NCBI GenBank assembly: GCA_021732665.1
Contig: JAKFUL010000040.1
Span: 1-53,152 of the forward strand
Length of the DNA: 53,152 nucleotides
Direction of reading: 5' to 3'
Source of the DNA: Acetobacteraceae bacterium
GTDB lineage: Bacteria; Pseudomonadota; Alphaproteobacteria; Acetobacterales; Acetobacteraceae
The position numbers and the translations under genes were made by a program. This document shows, one piece after another, positions 41,501 to 50,896 of the stretch (position 1 is its first letter; the number at the start of each line of letters is the position of its first letter). The notes under the pieces were generated by a model. It had not been told where the DNA came from. It ran no database searches and worked only from the letters and a program-made list of their open reading frames with translations.

Positions 41501-41943
41501 AGCACTCGGCCAGCCCGCACGGCCTTCGGCGCCAGCAAGCCGTCGCCCGCGTCGGTGTCGCGCAGCCGAAGCGTCTGACCGATCTTGGCGTTCATTTCCT
41601 GGATGACGGCCATCGCTCGATCCAGCTGCGATTCCTGGCCCTGCGACGGGAAATGATCGTTCGCCACAAAGTCGAGCTGCTGCACCCGTTCCGTGGTTCG
41701 GCGGATGGTCCACTGGACCGCTGGCAGCGGCGCAATGATGGCCGTGACGGTGCCGGTAGAGCCAGCGCCGCCGCTCACCGTGTAATCGGCACCCAAGGTC
41801 AGCACCGTTTCCTCGCCCGTCGCCACCACGCGGCGGATCACCTGCAGCTCGGCCCCGCCGAAGAAGGCGAATGGCACCGGGAAGGCCGTGGTGGCGCCGT
41901 TGCCCATGTAATCGACGCGCGGCGCGGTGTTGGCGATGGTCAT
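38512..41943 (-). CDS. Phage tail fibre/tail spike with pectate-lyase-like beta-helix
   Basis: The 1143-residue product has a T7 gp17-like N-terminal attachment domain (about 1-130: DYMGNGATTAFPVPFAFFGG, LGADYTVSGGAG, IRRTTERVQQLDFVANDHFP). This is followed by a pectate-lyase superfamily entry (about 320-420: YGAVGDGVTNDAPAIQLAIS) and a long right-handed beta-helix-like region. The C-terminal half is repetitive and probably trimerising. Such spikes bind or degrade capsular or lipopolysaccharide glycans of the host. It is the longest-range host-recognition protein in the module and lies in the position of T7 gene 17, directly after the internal virion protein D-like gene. Confidence 0.85.
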   Translation of the reverse strand: MTIANTAPRVDYMGNGATTAFPVPFAFFGGAELQVIRRVVATGEETVLTLGADYTVSGGAGSTGTVTAIIAPLPAVQWTIRRTTERVQQLDFVANDHFPSQGQESQLDRAMAVIQEMNAKIGQTLRLRDTDAGDGLLAPKAVRAGRVLGFNAQGEPEYFETDAIADARPADIMDLVLLRGSFADWTNTTENQNLLAALFERVYQRGSAGWNAGAGTITISSAGVYRLSGAIRCDPLTAPGGGTFSVKVNGVSVCTVDGNPANTSLIPFAWEGALSGGDVVTLIVSSDPLRVFTAANSARFTVERIPESTRVIGADQVVEVYPETYGAVGDGVTNDAPAIQLAISALSATGGVVRFGAKTYRMDSPVTISSATVRLQGAGFTEGPGPGQGTWLTTTQAATVITFSGVTARGSVMRDIALFQAQPTPAVSWTPVASDYFVKVTDCLGGVDFENVFLCNLTNGVKVFNSGRTNFTRIRGQVFGVGIYTDKALDVPKFVDIHFWPFWSADANVMAYSQANALGFVTGRAAGPMFQQCFGLGLFRHFYFFASADGVTTKFFIDQCYTDFCKHAIYCDAAGVNGMVGTLTFQGETYGGSGTPISGASALYITGNDFTAQIGSLRADKCSAAAINLLGLRGRVNIRDFWAKDYNTANAGSPAINLANAGSVADANLVAISTYPILQGTYAGRLVNTGTDGRVLTAETPSATDAGAVGGGVINATPALTGASVRGSFNIPDTTLLISSAPSWTNGGPRPGRRTKFTGNGRVNGAGASTVGGYLDMLTGPWADDTYGADIERANRMLIGSATVQSGDYLLAQVSPYIDHRTVIGMQAVGQMTYFDQKSTLQVISPIGEVAASFGTVTSMQIGKRSYDSVGGGAGMAVGAFVRADAPGQSGWAIYAHGIRDSGAGPLLIAEYNVAQRESGTPEQHPFLLGSSSAAGTLWLRAGGEAALAGMTLYDANFALGIVPSVYAATTKFRKGIIFGALALTGTDGVTGYGVAMQLANRHGIEWVGSDGATKGVITMTAGTTFVGNLTFASGGLEFQASNNNASFRTSANASNANGLWIKGTAAGTAPEIAVMGTDTNIPFVFRSQGTGDFIFVNTNALIQFPNTSAAASVPANFTASRILYIRDGSGTAYAVPCRATGW

Positions 41944-41947
41944 GGCG

Positions 41948-44900
41948 TCACCTCAGTTGAACGGCGGGTTGGCGGGTGGAAGCGCGGGGCGGTGCCGGCG
42001 GCGTGCCGCGATACTGTTCTTCGCCAAGGCGGCGCTCGCGCTCCGTCCGCAGCATGTCCAGGCGTTCGGCCAGGTCGGGGTGGCGCCGCGGCAGCTCGGC
42101 CCGCGCCTCTCGGCTGAATTCGGCCCTGATTTGTCGGATCATCGCGATCCGCCCGTCATCGGTGGAGCGCTGATAGGCATCACCCGCTGAGATCATGGCC
42201 GGGCCAGGACCAGGGCTGATGCGGCGCACCATCCATTCGGCCCGGCCCTCCACCAGCGCATCCAAGGCGTCCGCCAGGCCGAGGCCGCCATATTGCGGCA
42301 GCTTCAATTCATTGCCCGCCAAGCGGCGCATTTCGTCCAGCGCGGCAGGAAAGTCGCGCAGGCTGACAAGCTCGCCGCCAAAGTTCTGCGTGGGCGATAC
42401 CGCCGGCGGCGAGTAGCGCAGCCGCAGCAGCTCCCGGTCGATCGGCCGCCCCCGCGCCGGGCTTACCCCGACAGGCGTGATGGCGTTGAACACCGCCGCC
42501 GCCGTCTCGCCGCCCAGGATGGACTGCACCCCGGGGCGCACCGGCTCACCCCACAGATTGCGCCGCAGCAGCAGGTCATCCGACATTCCGGGGATGCGCG
42601 CCTGGATGCGCTCCCACACCGTCTGCGCATCGCGCGTCTCGGGATCCACGATCCGCTCCGCAAAGCCGACTAGGCCGGGGGCGAACAGGCTGCCCGTCAC
42701 CCGGCCGGCATAGCTGAAGGGGCTGCGCGGGTCGTTGCTCAGCGCCTCGAAAAGATCAGCCGCGCCGGACAGGGGCGAGCGTTCCACCAGCGCCCGGCCG
42801 AAGAAGGCCGTGGCCTCCGCCATGCTTTCGCGCGCGCGCTCATATTCGCCATCGTCCCAGTCATGGGTGGCCTCGGCCGTCACCATGTCGGCTGCGGTGC
42901 CCAGCAGCATGCCGAACGGATCGATGCGGTTGAAGGCCAGCCAGGTGTCACCCACCCTGATCGAGTAGGGCCGCCAGCCGGTGCGCTCCAACGCCTCGCG
43001 CTCGCGCGCCTCGCGGGGCCCGGCGCCGGAAACCCTGCCATCGGAGGCCCAATCGTAGGCCGCCCCCATCATCATCGTGCCTGTCGCCATGCGGGCCAGC
43101 GCCAGGTCGCGCCGTGCGCCGCCGGCTGCAATATCGGCCCGCCACTGCCCAACCAGCGGCGCCACCGGGCTGCGCTCGAAGCCGTAGGACAGGATGTTCA
43201 TGGGCGTGCGGATGAACGGCATCACCACCCGCGCGGCCAGGTTGAAGCCTGGGCTGTCCGTGCTCGCAAGAGCCAGCATGCGCTGCGTGATCGGCCCGGC
43301 CTGCCGGTTGAAGGTGGCGTAGAGCGCGGTGTCCGCCGCCTCCATCATCAGGTGCTCCGGCGGGTTGCTCATCACCTCCGCAATGGTGCGGCGCATGTTC
43401 TCGGCCGTGGCTTCCTGCCCCGTCTCGGCCAGCCGACGCAGCGCCTCACGATGCGCGCCCGCATGCAGGGCGCCACGGAAGTTCATGCTTTTGAAGAAAG
43501 CGTCGGAGGCGGCCATTGCCCGGCCAGGCACCCGCACCACGCTATGCCCCAGCAGGTCCAGCGCACGGCCGGCGGTGCCGCCCGGGTCCAAACCGAAGGA
43601 TCGGCTGCCCACACGGGGCTCGAAGGGCATATCCTGCCGGCCCAGCAGCTCGGCCAGCTCCGAACCGTCATCCCGCCAGGTGCGGCCCGCCAGGCGCAGG
43701 GCATCGCCCCAGCCCGCCATCATGCCATACCACATCGCCGCATATTCCTGCGCCGCCACGCCCTCTCCGGGGGCTGCGCCGCGGGCGGAGGAGATCATGC
43801 CGGCCACCCGCCGCTCCACCACCGTCAGCGGCATCACCAGGGCGTTGCCGAAGGCGTTGACCGCATGGGTGGCGGGGTTGGAGAGGAGCGCGTTAATCCA
43901 GATTTCCTGGATGGCTTCGAGGGTGCGGCCCGCCGCGCCGCGCGCGGTGAATTGCGAGATCGCCGCCGGCAGCGCATCCGGCGCCACATTGTCCGCCAGC
44001 GTCGCCAGCCGCCGGGCCATGCCCACGGAGGTGGCATCGCCGCCCATCGCCTCCATGGTGTCCTGAATGGCGCGGAGCTGCTGCGCGCCGCCGGCGACGG
44101 GGATGCGGAAGGCTTGCAGCGCCCGGCCCGCCTCCGCCTGTGCGCCCAGGAATTGCGCCTGGATGGCATGGTGCAGCGCCATCATCCGGCGGAACGCCAT
44201 CTGTTCCAGCACGCCGGCATTGGCAGCCGCAGCCGCCCGGGCGGAGGTAACCAGCTGCGCGCCCGAGGCTTCGTAGAGCATCCGCGCTGCCGTGATGGTC
44301 TCGGCGTTCCAGGCTTCGCCTGCCTGCCGCTGCAGCAGCCGCTCCGGCGTCAGGTTCAGCGCCCGCGCCAGGGCCTCGGTGTCGGCATTGGACTGCACGC
44401 CCCGGCGCGCGGCATCGACGCCCGGGCGGAAGGCATCGGCCATGTCCCGCAGCACGGCGCGAATGTCGTCCGTGGTCTGCAGCCGGCCCCAGTTCACATA
44501 GACCTCGCCGGGCCGGAATTCCCCTCCCCTGGATTCGCTCCCCATGCGCGCGGCATCCTGGCCCGCCAGATCGGCGGCGGTGCGCGCGCTGGTCGGAGCC
44601 TCGAAGCCCAGCCGTGCGGCAATGTCCGCATCGGTGTCACGGATGGAGCCGCCCAGGGCGCCCAGCGTTTCGTCCAGGTCGCGCGCCGCGGCCGCCACCG
44701 CTCGCCCGGCTTCATCCGTGGTCTGGCCATAGCTGCGCATCCGGCCCGTAGCATCGTCGCCCAGGGCGCGCAGGAAATCGTTGATGGTGGAGCCGGGCGG
44801 CAGATAACCATCCTGCACCGCGGCCTCGATCGCGCGATCAAGGGTCAGGCCGCCCCGGTTATTCACCAGCCCAGGCATGGTGCGCACGCTGCCGATTTCG

Positions 44901-46663
44901 GCCAGCACCTCGCCGCCCTGATTCTGCACTCCGCCTTGCGCGCGGATGAAGCTGGAAAGGCTGACCTCACCACGCGGCCCGATCCGGCCGGTGCGCATGG
45001 CGTTCACCAGTTCGCGGATGTTCTCCGGCAGGCCATCGGGCGGCGTTGGCAGGCCGTCCATGCCCACCGGCTCGCCGCGGAGCCACACCGGCACGTCGAG
45101 GGCTTCCGCCCGGGCGAGCGCTTCGCGGGCCGCGTCGTCCAGCGCCACCGCCGCCCGTTGGGGGCTGATTCCCATCCTGGTCGGAGAGGTGGCCGAGAGG
45201 CTTCCGCGCAACCGCGCTTGCGGGTCTGGCGCCGCGGCCGGCGACATCACCTCCACCAGCGGGCGATTCGCGTCCCCGTTCAGGATCACGTCGCGCTGCG
45301 GGCTGGGCGTGGCGCCGGCGGCGTCGGTCAGGCTTTGCGGCCCAGGTGCCGCCGGCCTGGCAGCAGGAACCGCACCGCCCACCGCTTCCCGCGCCTGCCG
45401 CGCCCGCATGGCCGCCCGCACAGCGCCCGCCGTGGCCACCAGGGCGTCCAGCGCCGCGCCTGCCACCACGCCCTGTGCGGCATTTCGCAGCCTGTTGGCC
45501 GCCGCCATGTCAGTCGGGTCCGTGGCCAGGAATTCGGTGATGGCATTGTCCGGCAGCCGCAGCGTGCGCCACAGGTCCACCAAGTTGCTTTCGTCGGCTT
45601 CGTTGAAGAAGAAATCCGCGATGGCCCCAGCCGCCGCACCACGCGCCATGGTGGCCGGCAGCGTAGCGCCAGGCGCCGCCGTCCAGCCCAGCCGGCGCAG
45701 CACTCCCAGACCGCCCACAAAGCCGGCAATGACCTGCGTCGCCTCTTGCGCCACATCGCCCGTCACCGTGCGGCGCGTCATGGGCGCCAGGCCGCGGATA
45801 AATCGCCCGATGCTGCGCCCCGGCGTCGAGGGATCACCCGCCGGTGCCGAGGACAGCGGCACCAGCCGGTTCAGCACGTCCGCCAGATCGTCCGATGCCT
45901 CAAACAACGATGCCAGCGCACCGCGCATCCCCGCTCCGATCGCCACCGGGATCTCCATGGCATTGGCCAGCACGCCCGTGCGCCGCTCCTGCGGCACCTC
46001 GCCCGCCGGCGGAACCGGAGGCGTGGGCAGCAGCTCGCCCACGCGCTGTTCGGCATAGGATTCGGCCGTCACGTTCTCCGGCAGGGGCGCGGGTTCGGTG
46101 GGCGCGGCCGGGCCAGGATCGACCGGGGCGGGGGTCTCCGTCGCGTTCGGCGGCGCGGACGTGGCCGAAGCGTCAGGCGCCGGCTGCTGGCCTGGCCTGT
46201 TTTGCCGGCGGGTCTCCGCGCCGCGCTGCGCTGCCTCCCGCCGCCGCTGTGCCCGGGCAATCGCCTCCTCCGCCGAGGCGGTTTGCCGCTGCGCCAGATA
46301 GGTCTCCGCCAGCGGGGGCAGGGCATCGGCCGGCATGGGGTTCGCAGGCTGCCCGCCACGCGCGTCAACCGCGCCCGGCGCCTCCGCATTGACCGGAGCG
46401 CCATCGCCAGCCCCGCCGCCGCCCATGGCATCGCCAGCCTGGCTGGGATCACCCTGCCCCATGCCCGCGCCGGCCCCACCCTCGCCCGTGCCCTGCGGCG
46501 CCTGCAGGCTGATGTCCACCTGCTGCCGCCCACGGCCCGGCGGAGCTGGGAGCGGAACCTCCTGGCCATTTTCGACGCGAAACACCTGATCGCCGCGCCG
46601 GCGGTAATCCAGCCCATCGGCCGCAGTGAAATCTATCGGCTGCTGATTGTCCGCTTCGCTCAT
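41948..46663 (-). CDS. Large internal virion protein (T7 gp16-like position)
   Basis: The 1571-residue product has a Gly/Pro/Ala-rich disordered N-terminus (about 1-220). Long helical regions follow, with segments typical of podoviral internal virion proteins such as PGFNLAARVVMPFIRTPMNI and WLAFNRIDPFGMLLGTAAD near residues 1170-1330. No lytic transglycosylase motif could be recognised, unlike T7 gp16. It overlaps the upstream gene by 4 nt. By position and size it should be the core protein ejected into the host to extend the tail across the envelope. The assignment rests mainly on size and synteny. Confidence 0.7.
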   Translation of the reverse strand: MSEADNQQPIDFTAADGLDYRRRGDQVFRVENGQEVPLPAPPGRGRQQVDISLQAPQGTGEGGAGAGMGQGDPSQAGDAMGGGGAGDGAPVNAEAPGAVDARGGQPANPMPADALPPLAETYLAQRQTASAEEAIARAQRRREAAQRGAETRRQNRPGQQPAPDASATSAPPNATETPAPVDPGPAAPTEPAPLPENVTAESYAEQRVGELLPTPPVPPAGEVPQERRTGVLANAMEIPVAIGAGMRGALASLFEASDDLADVLNRLVPLSSAPAGDPSTPGRSIGRFIRGLAPMTRRTVTGDVAQEATQVIAGFVGGLGVLRRLGWTAAPGATLPATMARGAAAGAIADFFFNEADESNLVDLWRTLRLPDNAITEFLATDPTDMAAANRLRNAAQGVVAGAALDALVATAGAVRAAMRARQAREAVGGAVPAARPAAPGPQSLTDAAGATPSPQRDVILNGDANRPLVEVMSPAAAPDPQARLRGSLSATSPTRMGISPQRAAVALDDAAREALARAEALDVPVWLRGEPVGMDGLPTPPDGLPENIRELVNAMRTGRIGPRGEVSLSSFIRAQGGVQNQGGEVLAEIGSVRTMPGLVNNRGGLTLDRAIEAAVQDGYLPPGSTINDFLRALGDDATGRMRSYGQTTDEAGRAVAAAARDLDETLGALGGSIRDTDADIAARLGFEAPTSARTAADLAGQDAARMGSESRGGEFRPGEVYVNWGRLQTTDDIRAVLRDMADAFRPGVDAARRGVQSNADTEALARALNLTPERLLQRQAGEAWNAETITAARMLYEASGAQLVTSARAAAAANAGVLEQMAFRRMMALHHAIQAQFLGAQAEAGRALQAFRIPVAGGAQQLRAIQDTMEAMGGDATSVGMARRLATLADNVAPDALPAAISQFTARGAAGRTLEAIQEIWINALLSNPATHAVNAFGNALVMPLTVVERRVAGMISSARGAAPGEGVAAQEYAAMWYGMMAGWGDALRLAGRTWRDDGSELAELLGRQDMPFEPRVGSRSFGLDPGGTAGRALDLLGHSVVRVPGRAMAASDAFFKSMNFRGALHAGAHREALRRLAETGQEATAENMRRTIAEVMSNPPEHLMMEAADTALYATFNRQAGPITQRMLALASTDSPGFNLAARVVMPFIRTPMNILSYGFERSPVAPLVGQWRADIAAGGARRDLALARMATGTMMMGAAYDWASDGRVSGAGPREAREREALERTGWRPYSIRVGDTWLAFNRIDPFGMLLGTAADMVTAEATHDWDDGEYERARESMAEATAFFGRALVERSPLSGAADLFEALSNDPRSPFSYAGRVTGSLFAPGLVGFAERIVDPETRDAQTVWERIQARIPGMSDDLLLRRNLWGEPVRPGVQSILGGETAAAVFNAITPVGVSPARGRPIDRELLRLRYSPPAVSPTQNFGGELVSLRDFPAALDEMRRLAGNELKLPQYGGLGLADALDALVEGRAEWMVRRISPGPGPAMISAGDAYQRSTDDGRIAMIRQIRAEFSREARAELPRRHPDLAERLDMLRTERERRLGEEQYRGTPPAPPRASTRQPAVQLR

Positions 46664-48315
46664 GGCTGCCCCCCTTGGCGCGCGCCGCCGCCGGCCGAGA
46701 GCGCCGGTTCCGACGCATCATCCATGCCCAGCAAGCGCCAGGCATTCAGCAGCGCCAGCGCGCGCCCGGCCGCTTGGCGCTCCACGGTGCCGGCCTCCAT
46801 TGCATCGAAGATGCGCATTTCTTCATCATCCAGCGCCTCCGCCGGATAGGGGCCATCACCCAGGCCTGGCACGCGCGGCATGCGCGGTATGGCGGCATCG
46901 CGCCGCATTTCTTGGTGCTGGCGCAGCACATCTCGCGACGCTTGCCGAATTTGCGCCGGGGTCGCCCGCGGGTTGGCATCGCGCCATGCGTCGAAGGCTT
47001 CGCGCGCTTGCTCCTGGATCCGCCCGGGCTGATCGCCCAGGAATTCCTCCAGGTAGGTAGGATCAAGCGCAAAGGTGACCGCCTCCCGCCCCTGTTGGGC
47101 AGCCAATGCCGGCGCGTCAGCACGCAGGGCCGCGCTATTCCGCTCGAGCAGCCGGGCATAGGTGGCCGCCGTCAATTCGCCGCGCGCCGCCGCCGCATCC
47201 AGCCCACGCCGGAACGCCAGCGCCGGGGTTGTGTCGATGTTCCGGTTCAGTTCTGCCAGTGCGGCCTGATTGTCCTGGGCAGGCTCGCGTTGCGACATCG
47301 CCTCCCGCTGCAATGGCGTCATCCAACTGCCCCAGGCATCTACCGCCGCCTTGGCTTGGGCATCATCGCCGCCGGCCGCCTTGGCCTGCCACCAGGCGGT
47401 AGACGCGTCCATGGCCGCGGTGCGCGCCTGCATGTCCACGCCGGCTTCTTCTGCTTCGGCTTGATCCAGACCCTCCAACAGGCCCGAGGCATAGGCCGCC
47501 TCGGGATCATCGCGCCGTGCCAGCTCGGCAGGGTCCAGAACCGCCACCACATCGGGATCACCATCCCCACCATCTCCGCTCCCTGGCTCCATTGGCGGCA
47601 ACGGCAGAGCTGGCGCTCGACCACTCCGCCCACGCGACCGACCAGCGCCCCTGGCCGCCTCCCGCGCCGCACGCGCATCCTGCCGTTCCAGATCGCGCTG
47701 GAATTGCACCCGCAGCCGGTCAGCGGCGCCGGGCCCCAGCAGCCCATCACGGTCGGCACCCGCGATGCCGCTTTCCATTCGCGCCAGCACCGCGTCGCGC
47801 AGCTCGGGCGTGGCCGCTTCCGCCGCCTCACGCGTCGCGCCAAAGGCCTCGAGCTGCAGCGCCGAAAGCCGGGATTGCCTGGCCTCGGAGGCGCCCTGCA
47901 CGGCCAGCCACGTCCCGCGCGTCGCGACCTCGCCGCCCCATTGTTCCTGCCAACGCGCCCGCACACGCGGCGCCAACCCTTCGGCCAGGCCTTCCAGCTC
48001 GCGCGACGCGGCTTCGCGGAATACCTGGCCGCGTTCGGTGGGTGGCGCCGTCCGTGCCTCCTCCTCCGCCCGGCTCAGCGCATCGCGGGTCGCGGCATTT
48101 GCCTTGTGGCGCTGCGCCTCCTCCTGGTTGCGCTGCATGTCCGTGGCAACGCCAACCAGGCTTTCGCCCAGCCCAGCCAGGGCGTTCCACGGCGCCTGCA
48201 TAGCGCGCGCATCCGGCGTCTCCACGCGCAGCCCGGAAATCGGAATTCCGGCCCGGCCGATGGGCGAGACCGGCGCCAGGTCCGCCTGCGAAAGGGGGAT
48301 GCGGATGGTGGCCAT
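46660..48315 (-). CDS. Internal virion protein (T7 gp15-like position)
   Basis: The 551-residue product begins MATIRIPLSQADLAPVSPIG and is almost entirely helical, Ala/Arg/Glu-rich with coiled-coil-like stretches (EEAQRHKANAATRDALSRAE, GRIQEQAREAFDAWRD). These are features of podoviral internal core proteins, although sequence motifs are not diagnostic. The ATG at 48315 shares a base with the preceding stop (TGATG); the longer frame to 48375 is not preferred. Position between the gp14-like and gp16-like genes supports the call. Confidence 0.65.
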   Translation of the reverse strand: MATIRIPLSQADLAPVSPIGRAGIPISGLRVETPDARAMQAPWNALAGLGESLVGVATDMQRNQEEAQRHKANAATRDALSRAEEEARTAPPTERGQVFREAASRELEGLAEGLAPRVRARWQEQWGGEVATRGTWLAVQGASEARQSRLSALQLEAFGATREAAEAATPELRDAVLARMESGIAGADRDGLLGPGAADRLRVQFQRDLERQDARAAREAARGAGRSRGRSGRAPALPLPPMEPGSGDGGDGDPDVVAVLDPAELARRDDPEAAYASGLLEGLDQAEAEEAGVDMQARTAAMDASTAWWQAKAAGGDDAQAKAAVDAWGSWMTPLQREAMSQREPAQDNQAALAELNRNIDTTPALAFRRGLDAAAARGELTAATYARLLERNSAALRADAPALAAQQGREAVTFALDPTYLEEFLGDQPGRIQEQAREAFDAWRDANPRATPAQIRQASRDVLRQHQEMRRDAAIPRMPRVPGLGDGPYPAEALDDEEMRIFDAMEAGTVERQAAGRALALLNAWRLLGMDDASEPALSAGGGARQGGQP

Positions 48316-48866
48316 CAGAAGAACTTCGCCCCGGCGGTCAGCAGCGTGGACGTCGTGCGAAGCGCGCCCGCCCATTGCTGCGAACGGCCTTCCGCCTGAA
48401 TGGTGTTGGCGCGGCTGTTCGCCTCCACCTGGCGCAGCTCGCCCGTGTAGCGGCTGCTGGCCGCCTCGCCGCGCAGATCGGCCTCTCGCACCCCGGCGTT
48501 GTAGCGGATGGTCAGGGCATCCAGCTCCTGCTGGGCTGCCGTCATCGCCAGCACCTCCTGCGGGCTGCCCTCGAGCAGCACCCCGGAGGCGCCATAGGAT
48601 GCCCGCTGATCGCCCAGGATAAACCGTGTCCGCTCGCGCTGCCGGGCTTCATCGGCCTGCGCCGCCTCCCGCGTCGACTGGACTTGCGCCTCGGTGCGCT
48701 GCGCGTTCCATTCGGCCTGCGACCGGGCGACCTGACCGCTTTGCCGCGCGGCCGCAGCGCCAGCGCTTGCCGTGGCGCCGGCCTGCACCGTCGAGGCCAC
48801 GCCCGCCGCCGCGCTCGTCGCGAGGGCCGTGGCGGCAAGAACGGTGGGGGTGATGAAATCACACAT
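48315..48866 (-). CDS. Internal virion protein B (T7 gp14-like)
   Basis: The 183-residue product starts MCDFITPTVLAATALATSAA. A hydrophobic N-terminal stretch could insert into a membrane, as proposed for T7 gp14 in the outer membrane during DNA ejection. It continues with a Gln/Ala/Arg-rich helix (ARSQAEWNAQRTEAQVQ), the commonly conserved FILGDQRASYGASGVLLEGS segment and a final TLLTAGAKFF. These features and the size are typical of podovirus internal virion protein B. It lies 3 nt after the tubular B gene. Confidence 0.8.
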   Translation of the reverse strand: MCDFITPTVLAATALATSAAAGVASTVQAGATASAGAAAARQSGQVARSQAEWNAQRTEAQVQSTREAAQADEARQRERTRFILGDQRASYGASGVLLEGSPQEVLAMTAAQQELDALTIRYNAGVREADLRGEAASSRYTGELRQVEANSRANTIQAEGRSQQWAGALRTTSTLLTAGAKFF

Positions 48867-48869
48867 CGC

Positions 48870-50894
48870 TCAGCCCTCAACCGTCACACGGGGCACCAAG
48901 CCCAGCACCGTCAGGGGTAAGGGCTGATCGCTCGCCACCACGATGCGGCATTCCTTTTCCCAGCGCTGCGGCAACGGCACGGCCCGCCCACCGGAGAACA
49001 GCGGAGGCGGCTGATCCATTCGATCGTTCGGCCGGCGAAACTGCATCGTCTCCAGCACATCCGTGCCGGTCAGGGTGTCGCGCCATCCCAACTGGCAGCC
49101 CAGGCTCTCGTGCAGCAGCACGCCCACCTCATGCACGCGCCGCTGGCGAGTGTATCCGGCGTCTCCCGGCAGGTTCGGCCCGAGATCCAGCGTCTCCAGT
49201 CGCGCGTCGCAACGCAGCCCGACATGCACAACGCTGGCTGCTCGGTTCAACGTCACCTGACCGGCGTTGCTCACCACCAGGTCGGGATGAGTGGCGCCGT
49301 CGGCCAGCACCTGCACGGTCTGCCCGGCCAGATGCGTCAGGCCCGAAATGACGTTCGCCGGCGCACCCGAATAGGTCAGATGCGAATCGCTGAACCGTGC
49401 ATTCACCAGCCCCACGCCGGTATCGGCCGCTCGAAAATCCGGCGCCATGCGCTCCACGTAGCGCACCAGCGAGCCGCCGATGCGGCGCTCCACCAGCAGC
49501 CACAGCTCTTCGCCAACCGTCGCCGATGGGATCACCGCGGCGCTCAGCACCTTCACCTCTACCCCGCCAAGAGGCTGCGGGTGCCAGGCCACCACATCCT
49601 GCTCGCGCATCAGGGTGGCACCCACCAGCGCGCCATCCGTGGTGACGCACCACAGGGTCCGCCAGGGCTCCTGCTGCCACGCCTGGCAGATCACGCCTCC
49701 GCGTAGCAGATGCTCCCCGGTGACGGAGATGTCTGGCGCCAGATAGCCGTCGATATCGAGCGCGAAGGTCAGCTCATGCACGCGTCGGCCACCTCGCTGG
49801 ACGAAGAGCACGGCGCTGCCCACGACCTCGGCCTGCACTTCCGCCGAGCACGTGGAGGTTTGCCGGCGCACCTGCACATTCGTGGGTGTGACCGCCGCAT
49901 CATTGCCGCCGCTGCCCAGGGCGAATTCCCCGCCGGCCGTGCCGATCAGCATCAGCCGCGCGCCCTTCATCCAGCGGATCGCGTTCATCGTGTCGTCGTC
50001 CAGCGTGAACTGCACCGCGTCATCCGCCAGCGAGCCGCCGATGAACGCCCGATAATCCCCGGTGTTGCTGCCCCAGATCGTCTGCGGCTGCGCGGGGCTC
50101 CCGCCATACCAGAGCCGCCCCTGGTAGAAGGTCACCGCCGAGGGCCAACCGCGATCAATGCTCCACGCTCCCAGCGCAAACTCGTCTGAGGGGTTGGCGA
50201 CGGGGAAGCCGCTCATCACGCCAGCGCTGACCAACGTGCTGCTGGTGAAACCCGTGATCTGCGCCACGCCCCAGACGGTTGCATACTGGAGCCGGATCGT
50301 CCGCCCCACGTCATTGGCCGAGAACAGCGCGGCCGAGGCGGTGAGGGTGATGCTGCCCGTGGTCGCCGAGGGCGTCACGGTGAGGTCGGTGCGGCCGGGC
50401 AGGAACGGGCCGAAGGTGGGGCCATCCACCCCGTCCAACCAGCCAGCCAGCACGAGGCTCCAGGAGGTGTGCCCGGTGCGCTGCAACCGCCGAGGGGCAT
50501 GGCCTGGATGGGCCAGAAACAGCACATCCGCAGATTGCGCCCAGCGCAGCCTGGGCAGGTCGGCCGCCGAGTAGGGCGACGCGATTTCATACGGCACGCC
50601 GGGCGAGGCCTCGATGATCCCGCCATTGCGGTAGAACCGGAAATACCCGTTTCCGGCCTCGATCACGTAGGCCTGCACCGTCGAGAATTCGAACGGTATG
50701 AGGATGGTCGCGGTGTTGTTCTTCGCCCCCGCGATATGCTGCGTTCCAGGCCGGCGGGTGGCCGGACCCTGCGCAAGCGGGATGAAGTTGCGCATCGAGG
50801 CGCAGCTGCGGCCGTAGAAATCCAGATCCGCGCGAGCCGCCAGGAACGGCGTCACCTCGCCTCGGTTGAAGCCGGCAATGAGGATCGCGGGCAT
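48870..50894 (-). CDS. Phage tail tubular protein B (T7 gp12-like nozzle)
   Basis: The 674-residue product begins MPAILIAGFNRGEVTPFLAA and has the widespread N-terminal signature MRNFIPLAQGPATRRPGT. Beta-rich repeats follow, with IPFEFSTVQAYVIEAGNGYF, RLRWAQSADVLFLAHPGHAP and WGSNTGDYRAFIG-type segments. In T7 this protein forms the tail nozzle below the gp11 ring. Length is close to T7 gp12 (about 790) and to shorter podoviral homologues. It starts 2 nt after the tubular A stop and is followed by internal virion protein B. Confidence 0.85.
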   Translation of the reverse strand: MPAILIAGFNRGEVTPFLAARADLDFYGRSCASMRNFIPLAQGPATRRPGTQHIAGAKNNTATILIPFEFSTVQAYVIEAGNGYFRFYRNGGIIEASPGVPYEIASPYSAADLPRLRWAQSADVLFLAHPGHAPRRLQRTGHTSWSLVLAGWLDGVDGPTFGPFLPGRTDLTVTPSATTGSITLTASAALFSANDVGRTIRLQYATVWGVAQITGFTSSTLVSAGVMSGFPVANPSDEFALGAWSIDRGWPSAVTFYQGRLWYGGSPAQPQTIWGSNTGDYRAFIGGSLADDAVQFTLDDDTMNAIRWMKGARLMLIGTAGGEFALGSGGNDAAVTPTNVQVRRQTSTCSAEVQAEVVGSAVLFVQRGGRRVHELTFALDIDGYLAPDISVTGEHLLRGGVICQAWQQEPWRTLWCVTTDGALVGATLMREQDVVAWHPQPLGGVEVKVLSAAVIPSATVGEELWLLVERRIGGSLVRYVERMAPDFRAADTGVGLVNARFSDSHLTYSGAPANVISGLTHLAGQTVQVLADGATHPDLVVSNAGQVTLNRAASVVHVGLRCDARLETLDLGPNLPGDAGYTRQRRVHEVGVLLHESLGCQLGWRDTLTGTDVLETMQFRRPNDRMDQPPPLFSGGRAVPLPQRWEKECRIVVASDQPLPLTVLGLVPRVTVEG

Positions 50895-50896
50895 TG

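Noticed and set aside
42863..46849. Very long plus-strand open frame opposite the large internal virion protein gene
   Set aside because: Antisense reading of a supported phage gene in GC-rich DNA; Arg/Pro-rich nonsense product.
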